From NCBI GenBank assembly GCA_020853255.1, contig JADYZI010000247.1, forward strand, positions 1 to 19,645: 19,645 nt of DNA, in the 5' to 3' direction. The notes beneath the pieces are model-generated. The model was not told the DNA's origin. It made no database searches and worked only from the letters and a program-made list of their open reading frames with translations. How positions within the stretch are numbered: position 1 is the stretch's first letter; the number at the start of each line of letters is the position of its first letter. A program made the translations under genes and the position numbers. The DNA is from Acidobacteriota bacterium (GTDB taxonomy: Bacteria > Acidobacteriota > Blastocatellia > Pyrinomonadales > Pyrinomonadaceae). This document shows positions 14,364 to 19,645 of the stretch, in pieces.

Positions 14364-16007
14364 ATGGACTTATTTAGGACCAAACCTATTGGATCGATCC
14401 TGGTACAGGCGGAGGGCGACGGCGAAGCAACGCTCAAGCGGACGCTGGGCGTAACGGCGCTGACGCTGCTTGGGGTCGGCGCTGTTATCGGCACCGGCAT
14501 CTTTGTCCTGACCGGACAGGCCGCGGGCAGGCATGCCGGGCCGGCGGTCGTTGTTTCGATGATCGTTGCCGGCATTGTCAGTGCCCTGGCGGCACTTTGC
14601 TATTCAGAATTTGCATCCACCGTCCCCGTCGCGGGTTCGGCATATACATACGGTTACGCCACGCTTGGCGAGTTCGTCGCATGGATAATCGGCTGGGACC
14701 TTATTCTGGAATACGCCTTCGGCGCCGCGACAGTGGCGGTCGGCTGGTCAGGCAATATGATCAGCCTGCTGGCAGACCTCGGGATAATTTTTCCAGTATC
14801 TTTGAGTGCCGCGCCCGGAACGCGTTTTGTTTGGCTGAACGAAGCGGCTGTCGGCCAGTTGGCGAATATGCGGATCGGCGACACGATATTAAATCCTCCG
14901 GCCGGTTACTCGGTCCTGACCGAAGAACTTGCCAAAGGGCTTGGCCAAGCCGGCATCAATGCCCCGATCGAAACGGCCCTGTTCAATCTGCCGGCGTTTC
15001 TGATCGCTCTAGCGGTGACCGCTCTGCTTGTGAAAGGAATTCAGGAATCAGCCAATTTCAATTCTGTGGTCGTGATCATAAAAGTTGCGGTCGTACTGCT
15101 ATTCATCGTCGCGGGTGTCGGCTATGTGAACACTCACTATATGGGCCTCGGCTGTACGCCCGGCGTCGGCGATTGTCTGCAGTTCGTTCCGCCGAATACG
15201 GGTGTCTTTGGCGAATACGGTTTCAGCGGCATTCTAACTGGTGCGGCCGTAATATTTTTTGCGTACATCGGTTTCGATGCTGTCTCTACCGCGTCTCAGG
15301 AGGCCAGAAACCCGCAGCGCGATATGCCGCGGGCGATACTTGGTTCACTCGTCATCTGCACGATACTTTATGTGCTCGTCGCCGCGATAATGGTCGGCCT
15401 TGTGCCGTACAGTCAATTAAAGGAAGAAGCTGCACCGATAGCGGCGGCGATAACAGCGGCATCAGAAATGGCGGCGCAGGATTCGTTCGTCGGTTATTTG
15501 CTGAGGTCATTCTCGATAATAATCAAGGTCGGCGCGGTGCTTGGGCTGAGCTCAACAATGGTCGTACAGATCATGGGCCAGCCGCGTGTGTTCTATGCAA
15601 TGGCAAAGGACGGCCTGCTGCCCGCCTGGGCGGCAAAGATACATCCGCGTTTCAGAACGCCGTACATAACGACGATCATCACGGGAGCGATCGTGGCGAT
15701 AATGGGCGGGCTTGTGCCCATCTCGCTGCTCGGCCAATTGGTCAGCATCGGGACGCTGTTCGCATTCGTTATCGTTTCGATCGGCGTAATAGTCCTTCGG
15801 CGGACGCAGCCCGATCTGCCGCGGCCTTTCAAGGTTCCGTTCTCGCCCGTCGTTCCGATCTTGTCGGCCGCGGCCAGTCTCTATTTAATGTACGGCCTGC
15901 CGTTCGACACTTGGGCGAGATTGATAGTCTGGATGCTGATCGGTATCGGGATCTATTTCGCCTACAGCGTAAAGCACAGCAAGCTGAGAATGCAGGCCGG
16001 GGAGTGA
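14364..16007 (+). CDS. APC-superfamily amino-acid permease (CAT-like)
   Basis: The 547-residue product starts at ATG 14364, with GGAGG at 14353-14357, 6 bp upstream; the TTG at 14361 is in frame but not needed. After a ~30-residue cytoplasmic lead come 12 or more membrane helices. The first carries the APC substrate-site signature '[20 protein letters not shown]', later blocks are '[20 protein letters not shown]', '[20 protein letters not shown]' and '[20 protein letters not shown]', then '[20 protein letters not shown]'. These are typical of cationic-amino-acid-transporter-like APC permeases. An extra segment between helices 4 and 5 ('[20 protein letters not shown]') is a periplasmic loop. 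Substrate cannot be told from sequence. Its TGA abuts the convergent gene's stop within TGATCA. Confidence 0.92.
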   Translation: MDLFRTKPIGSILVQAEGDGEATLKRTLGVTALTLLGVGAVIGTGIFVLTGQAAGRHAGPAVVVSMIVAGIVSALAALCYSEFASTVPVAGSAYTYGYATLGEFVAWIIGWDLILEYAFGAATVAVGWSGNMISLLADLGIIFPVSLSAAPGTRFVWLNEAAVGQLANMRIGDTILNPPAGYSVLTEELAKGLGQAGINAPIETALFNLPAFLIALAVTALLVKGIQESANFNSVVVIIKVAVVLLFIVAGVGYVNTHYMGLGCTPGVGDCLQFVPPNTGVFGEYGFSGILTGAAVIFFAYIGFDAVSTASQEARNPQRDMPRAILGSLVICTILYVLVAAIMVGLVPYSQLKEEAAPIAAAITAASEMAAQDSFVGYLLRSFSIIIKVGAVLGLSSTMVVQIMGQPRVFYAMAKDGLLPAWAAKIHPRFRTPYITTIITGAIVAIMGGLVPISLLGQLVSIGTLFAFVIVSIGVIVLRRTQPDLPRPFKVPFSPVVPILSAAASLYLMYGLPFDTWARLIVWMLIGIGIYFAYSVKHSKLRMQAGE

Positions 16008-16361
16008 TCAAACGCGGGTTAGGAAGTTTGCAAGCACAAAAACATTGCGGACGCGGAATCGGATCGGGCTTTCGACCAGTGCGGTCGCTTTCAGGTTTTC
16101 GAGGCCCGCGCCAAAGAACGGCTCGTGACTGTTTGGGACCTGTTGAAGCCACGATGGTATAGAAAGACCTAATGCGTCGCACAGTGTCTCGATTACCGCC
16201 GAAAAAGCCGCGTCGCGTTTTTCATCGCTTGGCTCGAAGGCCCGTTCGATCGCCGCCGGATCTTTATGAAACCGAAAATCGTCAACAAAATCCATCAACG
16301 CGACCTTCCACCAGCGCGCGTCCGCGTTCATCCTTTCCTGAGTTTCGACGACGGTGATCAT
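16008..16361 (-). CDS. Conserved small protein, possible partner of a nucleotidyltransferase-type toxin-antitoxin gene
   Basis: The 117-residue product starts at ATG 16359-16361, overlapping the stop of an upstream truncated frame by ATGA. It begins 'MNADARWWKVALMDFVDDFR' (after ten residues), has a helical middle with 'AFSAVIETLCDALGLSIPSW', and ends 'ALVESPIRFRVRNVFVLANF'. The end 'ESP..FR.RN.FV.AN.L.R' is a conserved signature I recall from small proteins encoded directly behind DUF6036-like nucleotidyltransferase genes. No signal peptide, membrane segment or metal motif is visible. All conserved parts are present, so it looks intact although its presumed partner is truncated. The functional assignment rests on remembered gene order and is weak; that this is a real gene is much surer. 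Confidence 0.7.
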   Translation of the reverse strand: MITVVETQERMNADARWWKVALMDFVDDFRFHKDPAAIERAFEPSDEKRDAAFSAVIETLCDALGLSIPSWLQQVPNSHEPFFGAGLENLKATALVESPIRFRVRNVFVLANFLTRV

Positions 16362-16465
16362 TTCGAAAATATCTCTTCCAAGACAAAAACCGTTTCAGGC
16401 TTTACCATCTCGTTAGGATAGTAGTTCTGCGCAATTGCTACGGCCTGGCTAAACGATCTTAACAC
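16358..16465 (-). pseudogene. Truncated C-terminal end of a gene, possibly a DUF6036-like nucleotidyltransferase
   Basis: Behind vapC, in a different frame, the minus strand is open from about GTG 16463-16465 to TGA 16358-16360 and reads 'FSQAVAIAQNYYPNEMVKPE' then 'TVFVLEEIFSK'. This is good helical protein sequence and its stop overlaps the next gene's ATG by four bases, exactly as an upstream operon partner would. Only ~35 residues remain, and the first ones overlap the end of vapC. The ending 'P.T.FVLEEIF' resembles the close of DUF6036-type nucleotidyltransferases (remembered, not searched). I read it as the leftover 3' end of a gene whose body was replaced by the VapBC pair. Confidence 0.5.
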
Positions 16466-16841
16466 CGTAATCGGCAAGTCTGGGATCGGTTGTTACGATC
16501 GTTAGAAACTCCACTTTCGATTGGGCGGCGATCATTCGGTCGAACCGATCGCAGGGTTCGGCATGTTGAAGCGGCGGCAGGCTCGCCATTTGAAGGACAT
16601 GGCCCGGCGCGATGGTGAGAATTTCTATCGATTGGGCGGCAAGCTGATCGAGGAGTTCGGTCATTGAACCTTTTAGCTTTAGCTTTCCGGCCGATATCTT
16701 TATCGCTATTTCCCAAAGAGAGGCAACGCTGACAAAAGCCTCATTTGCCGGGTTGAGTATAGTGTCGCGTTTACCGCGGGAAAGTTCAGCGTTGCCCTCA
16801 AGATACCAGAGCAGTGCCTCGGTATCTATCAAAATACGCAT
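16449..16841 (-). CDS. vapC: VapC-type PIN-domain toxin
   Basis: The 130-residue product starts at ATG 16839-16841, sharing one base with the antitoxin's TGA. PIN acidic residues are all present: Asp 6 ('MRILIDTEALLWYL'), Glu 44 ('SVASLWEIAIKISAGKLKL'), Asp 98 and Asp 101 ('CDRFDRMIAAQS') and Asp 119 ('IVTTDPRLADYG'). The usual 'DTHALLW' is 'DTEALLW', and 'DPFDR' is 'DRFDR', both mild changes. PIN toxins are magnesium-dependent RNases cutting tRNA or rRNA and are held inactive by the partner antitoxin. Length is normal and nothing is missing. It is followed directly by the tail of an unrelated truncated frame. Confidence 0.88.
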   Translation of the reverse strand: MRILIDTEALLWYLEGNAELSRGKRDTILNPANEAFVSVASLWEIAIKISAGKLKLKGSMTELLDQLAAQSIEILTIAPGHVLQMASLPPLQHAEPCDRFDRMIAAQSKVEFLTIVTTDPRLADYGVKIV

Positions 16842-17038
16842 CAGCCGATCTCCTTAAACTCATTGACCGCACTACGATCATCCGCCACATGATCGATCAA
16901 CCCTTTCATGCTGCCAAACCGGCGCCTGGCCATTTTGCCCATTTTTCCGCTTTCGATCTCGATAAGTTTGAGATTTTCGAGCTCGATCAACAGGCGTTTG
17001 GCCTTTGGTTCAAGTATCTTCACCTTTACCGTTTCCAT
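16841..17038 (-). CDS. VapB-like antitoxin
   Basis: The 65-residue product starts at ATG 17036-17038 and ends one base into vapC. It reads 'METVKVKILEPKAKRLLIEL', 'ENLKLIEIESG', then a basic stretch 'KMGKMARRRFGSMKGLIDHV' and an acidic end. The first half resembles the short DNA-binding dimerisation part of antitoxins, and the C-terminal half, with 'FGSMKGLI', resembles the toxin-wrapping region that commonly precedes PIN toxins (FG-x-x-KG). It lies 19 bp after the acyl-CoA dehydrogenase stop on the same strand, so read-through could reach it. Family name is uncertain, role as antitoxin is well supported by position. Confidence 0.75.
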   Translation of the reverse strand: METVKVKILEPKAKRLLIELENLKLIEIESGKMGKMARRRFGSMKGLIDHVADDRSAVNEFKEIG

Positions 17039-17057
17039 AGCCGCGATTCTAGCATGC

Positions 17058-18230
17058 TTATTTCGTGATCAGCTTGGCAATTGTCTGCAGCTGCATGTTA
17101 GACGTGCCTTCATAGATCGCTCCGATCTTTGAATCACGCCAGAATTTTTCGACCGGGTAATCTTTTACGTAGCCGTAGCCGCCGAAGAGTTCGATGGCTT
17201 TGGACGAGACATGTTCGGCGCAGCGGGAAGAATATAATTTGGCGATGGCCGCTTCTTTCAGGAACGACTTGCCGGCGTCCTTGAGCCGAGCGGCGTTGTA
17301 AACAAGCAAACGCGTCGCCTCGATCTCGACCGCCATTTCGGCGAGTTGGAACTGAACACCCTGAAAGCTGCCGATCGATTGGCCAAACTGTTCGCGTTCG
17401 GCGGTGTATTTGAGTGCCGCTTCAAATGCTCCCTGTGCGATCCCAAGCATTTGGGCGCCAATGCCGATGCGTCCTTCGTTTAAGGTCTCGATCGAAACTT
17501 TGTAGCCTTTTCCAACCTCGCCAAGAACATTTTCTTTCGGGACCTGACAGTTATCAAGGATAAGTTCAGTCGTTGACGAAGCGCGGATCCCAAGTTTGTC
17601 CTCTTTCTTTCCGACCGAGAAACCCTCGAACTGTTTTTCGACAATGAATGCCGTAATGCCTTTGTAGCCGGCTTCCGGATCGATCGTCGCAAAGACAATA
17701 AATATCTCGGCCTCGTTGCCGTTCGTTATCCAAAGTTTCTGGCCGGTCAATTCAAAATGATCGCCTTTGTCAACGGCCCGCGTCGTAAGCGCGAACGCAT
17801 CCGAACCGGAACCCGCTTCGCTCAATGCATAGGCGCCAACACGCCCTTCGGCCAGTTGGGGCATATACCTCTTCTTCTGCTCGTCGTTCGCCCATCTCAT
17901 GAACGCGTTGGTGACGAGCGTGTTATGTACATCGACAAAGACTGAAATACTGGCGTCAACACGAGCAAGTTCTTCGATCGCAACAATTGCGTTAAATATC
18001 GTCGAGCCCGCACCGCCGTATTCTTCCGGCGATTCAATCGACATTAGCCCAAGCTCAAAGCATTGTTTTATCAGGGCCGGGTCGAGCTTTGCGGCATGCT
18101 CCATCGCCTCGACGCGGGGGCGAACTTCGCCTTCGGCAAATTCGCGAACGGATGCGCGAAATAGTTCTTCTTCTTCCGATAAGACGGTCAATGCGGGTAC
18201 AGAAAAGGCGGTTCCAGTGGCAGTGCTCAT
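17058..18230 (-). CDS. Acyl-CoA dehydrogenase (short/branched-chain type)
   Basis: The 390-residue product starts at ATG 18228-18230 with AGGA about 8 bp upstream. The N-terminal helical domain begins 'LSEEEELFRASVREFAEGEV'; the FAD-contact segment 'YALSEAGSGSDAFALTTRAV' and 'LWITNGNEAEIF' follow; the C-terminal domain has 'REQFGQSIGSFQGVQFQLAE' and 'LFGGYGYVKDYPVEKFWRDS', then 'AIYEGTSNMQLQ' with the probable catalytic base Glu 374. It introduces a trans double bond in short or branched acyl-CoA and passes electrons to ETF, a step in fatty-acid or branched-chain amino-acid breakdown, which fits the E1 gene elsewhere in the window. Length and motifs are complete. It is divergent from the flippase-like gene with 85 bp between. 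Confidence 0.93.
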   Translation of the reverse strand: MSTATGTAFSVPALTVLSEEEELFRASVREFAEGEVRPRVEAMEHAAKLDPALIKQCFELGLMSIESPEEYGGAGSTIFNAIVAIEELARVDASISVFVDVHNTLVTNAFMRWANDEQKKRYMPQLAEGRVGAYALSEAGSGSDAFALTTRAVDKGDHFELTGQKLWITNGNEAEIFIVFATIDPEAGYKGITAFIVEKQFEGFSVGKKEDKLGIRASSTTELILDNCQVPKENVLGEVGKGYKVSIETLNEGRIGIGAQMLGIAQGAFEAALKYTAEREQFGQSIGSFQGVQFQLAEMAVEIEATRLLVYNAARLKDAGKSFLKEAAIAKLYSSRCAEHVSSKAIELFGGYGYVKDYPVEKFWRDSKIGAIYEGTSNMQLQTIAKLITK

Positions 18231-18255
18231 AAAGTTTTTCCTAATAGAAGTGTTT

Positions 18256-18284
18256 TTGATGTCTCAAGTTGGATAAAATAACAT
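18256..18284 (+). promoter_or_regulatory. Candidate promoter of the flippase-like gene
   Basis: TTGATG (18256-18261), a 17-bp spacer and TAACAT (18279-18284) each match consensus at four of six bases. The predicted start near 18290 gives a leader of about 25 nt to GTG 18316. A TAAAAT inside the spacer is a better -10 but has no matching -35. Confidence 0.35.
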
Positions 18285-18315
18285 TTTAATCGCGAAAGTC
18301 AGCATTGGCAAAGCA

Positions 18316-19383
18316 GTGAGTTCTGAACCAAATCACCACGACGCGGCCGACAAACCGGCCGCCATCCATCAGCGTCATGTCAGCCGTCTCAAACTTTTGG
18401 GGATCATACTCACGATCGCCGGGATAGGTCTGTTCTGTTATTTTGTTTGGTCTGTTGGGCTGGCGGATATTCTTGGCAATATCGAGCGGTTTGGGCTGGC
18501 GGGGTTTGCGATCATTCTGCTGATCTATTTCGGACGTATTTTGACACGGGCCTCGGCGTGGAAGCTGTCGGTTTACGATCCTTACAAGCTTAGCCTTCGG
18601 GACACCATACCGGCGGTCATCATCGGCGAGGCGATGAGCAGCATGATCCCGCTTGGCATACTTGTCAGCGGAACGGCCAAGGCGGTTGCTGTAAGAAAAC
18701 GTCTGCCGCTGGTTGTCGGGCTGTCGTCGGTTGCGACCGAAAACCTTTTCTACAGCTTTGTCACAAGCGTCTTTCTTCTGCTCGGCTCGTTTGCCTTTGT
18801 GCGTGGCTTTCAGCTTGACGAAAGCTGGCGATGGTCTATTGATGTGCTTATCGGTGTGCTTGGCGGACTGCTGATATTGGGTATCGTCATGGTTGTAAAG
18901 CAGTGGCACTTTGCCAGCGAGATCTGCGAAAAGCTCTATCAACGCGGGTTCGCCCGCAACCTTCTTGAAAATGGCCGTGCCGAGGTTCGGCTTTTTGAAA
19001 ACCTGATCTACGGATTCTACCGCCGTCATCCGCGTCGTTTTTTGCCGATCTGCCTGTTTGAGGCGGCATTCCATCTTCTCGGGATTGCCGAAGTATGGCT
19101 CATCTTGACCCGCCTCGGCGAATCTTCGCTGCTGAACGCCTTTTTGCTCGAAACGGTCAGCCGTCTTATCACAATAGTTTTCAAGCTCGTTCCATTTGTC
19201 ATTGGCGTGGACGAAGCCGGTTCGCAGTTTGTCGCCGAAACCATCGCGGCCGGCGCCGGCATTGGTATTACTATCGCGATCATACGCAAAGGCCGAATAT
19301 TGTTCTGGACCGCCATCGGCCTGCTGCTGATCGTAAAGCGCGGATTGTCGCTGCGTGAGATACAAAAAACGGGCGGGGTTTAG
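18316..19383 (+). CDS. Polytopic membrane protein, lysylphosphatidylglycerol-synthase transmembrane/flippase-like family
   Basis: The 355-residue product uses GTG 18316; no ATG is available near the start and the ribosome site is weak. After about 25 polar residues come 7-8 membrane helices: 'LKLLGIILTIAGIGLFCYFV', 'GLAGFAIILLIYFGRILTRA', the conserved 'IIGEAMSSMIPLGILVSGTA', 'ENLFYSFVTSVFLLLGSFAF' and others, ending 'GIGITIAIIRKGRILFWTAI'. Block order matches the UPF0104/LPG-synthase transmembrane family, whose free-standing members are thought to move or modify lipids; there is no C-terminal aminoacyl-transferase domain. The motif 'KLVPFVIGVDEAGSQ' near 290 is typical (P-x-x-x-G-x-x-E). Substrate is unknown. 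Its TAG overlaps the convergent transporter's stop by three bases. Confidence 0.85.
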   Translation: MSSEPNHHDAADKPAAIHQRHVSRLKLLGIILTIAGIGLFCYFVWSVGLADILGNIERFGLAGFAIILLIYFGRILTRASAWKLSVYDPYKLSLRDTIPAVIIGEAMSSMIPLGILVSGTAKAVAVRKRLPLVVGLSSVATENLFYSFVTSVFLLLGSFAFVRGFQLDESWRWSIDVLIGVLGGLLILGIVMVVKQWHFASEICEKLYQRGFARNLLENGRAEVRLFENLIYGFYRRHPRRFLPICLFEAAFHLLGIAEVWLILTRLGESSLLNAFLLETVSRLITIVFKLVPFVIGVDEAGSQFVAETIAAGAGIGITIAIIRKGRILFWTAIGLLLIVKRGLSLREIQKTGGV

Positions 19384-19645
19384 AGCGGCCAGAAGACCGG
19401 AACAAATATCATCGCGGTAACAAAGACGATTATGGTCAGTATCGTCCCTATCTTTACAAAGTCCATAAATCGATAACGACCTGGCGTATAAACCAGCACA
19501 CACGCGGGCTCAAGCGGTGTGATAAACGAGAACGAGGCCGCATACGTCACGGCAACGATGAACGTTCGCGGGTTCAACCCAAGCGCAAGGGCTGTTTTCA
19601 CCGCGACCGGTAAGACCACGAGGGCCGCGGCCTGATTGGACATCG
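19380..19645 (-). CDS. C-terminal end of an SLC13/ArsB-type anion permease, truncated by window edge
   Basis: The frame is open to the window edge, so the ATG at 19641-19643 is internal and the gene begins beyond it. About 88 residues are visible. 'MSNQAAALVVLPVAVKTALA' is the second SNxA-type motif of the divalent-anion:sodium symporter family (often 'SNNAAAV'), and 'AASFSFITPLEPACVLVYTP' is the following conserved turn and helix, usually 'P.G...N.lVy.PG.Y.F'. The last helix 'IGTILTIIVFVTAMIFVPVF' closes the transporter just before the stop. Such permeases carry dicarboxylates, sulfate or similar anions; the substrate cannot be read from this end. Convergent with the flippase-like gene. Confidence 0.82.
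   Translation of the reverse strand, partial: MSNQAAALVVLPVAVKTALALGLNPRTFIVAVTYAASFSFITPLEPACVLVYTPGRYRFMDFVKIGTILTIIVFVTAMIFVPVFWPL

Noticed and set aside
16003..16012. TGATCA shared by the stops of the permease and the convergent 117-residue gene
   Set aside because: A neat zero-gap tail-to-tail join, but such stops arise easily by chance; no functional meaning is claimed.
14597..16162. 521-codon plus-strand open frame in a second frame
   Set aside because: Arg/Cys/Gly-rich composition and complete overlap with the APC permease mark it as a frame shadow in GC-rich DNA.
18286..19503. 405-codon minus-strand open frame
   Set aside because: Gln/Asp/Lys/Arg-rich sequence antisense to a membrane protein; it is the complement of hydrophobic codons and has no domain pattern.

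Overview
The window looks like a chromosomal stretch from an Acidobacteriota genome, most likely class Blastocatellia (Pyrinomonadaceae-like). This is inferred from gene style, not from a database search: an exported protein ending in a carboxypeptidase-regulatory-like domain, an OmpR-type winged-helix protein with one membrane helix and a periplasmic FlgO/TolB-like domain, a fused alpha/beta 2-oxoacid dehydrogenase E1, a SYLF-domain exported protein, and a small CxxC protein of a kind I associate with this class. GC is moderate, with two lower-GC exported hypothetical genes (about 1814-2530 and 8623-9972). I see no rRNA, tRNA, CRISPR array or insertion sequence.

Layout. 1-1.8 kb: tail of a probable winged-helix protein, then an exported surface protein closed by a strong hairpin. 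1.8-3.5 kb: low-GC exported hypothetical, a scrambled antitoxin/DUF2442 remnant, and a BrnT-type toxin with a non-BrnA antitoxin. 3.5-7.9 kb: E1 of a branched-chain 2-oxoacid dehydrogenase and an exported M1-type metallopeptidase, separated by a frameshifted ParE-like remnant. 7.9-11.3 kb: exported cyclophilin-type isomerase (divergent from the peptidase), exported hypothetical, TPR protein, a palindromic repeat and a SYLF protein. 11.3-14 kb: radical SAM protein of the Rv2578c/spore-photoproduct-lyase-like type ending in a clamp-binding-like pentapeptide, GNAT acetyltransferase translationally coupled to a membrane-anchored winged-helix regulator. 14-16 kb: small CxxC protein plus APC amino-acid permease. 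16-17 kb: a VapBC pair sitting in front of the tail of another gene (possibly a nucleotidyltransferase-type toxin or antitoxin) and its apparently intact downstream partner. 17-19.6 kb: acyl-CoA dehydrogenase, divergent flippase-like membrane protein, and the end of an SLC13-type transporter.

How the parts fit. The core metabolic theme is branched-chain amino-acid and acyl-CoA oxidation (E1 and a short/branched-chain acyl-CoA dehydrogenase) with amino-acid uptake (APC permease) and peptide breakdown (M1 peptidase), though these genes are not in one operon. The accessory theme is toxin-antitoxin turnover: two complete pairs and three decayed or truncated pieces lie between housekeeping genes. 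The most testable regulatory signal is a set of three TTTCA repeats spaced exactly 10 bp apart between the winged-helix regulator and the divergent small-protein/permease operon.
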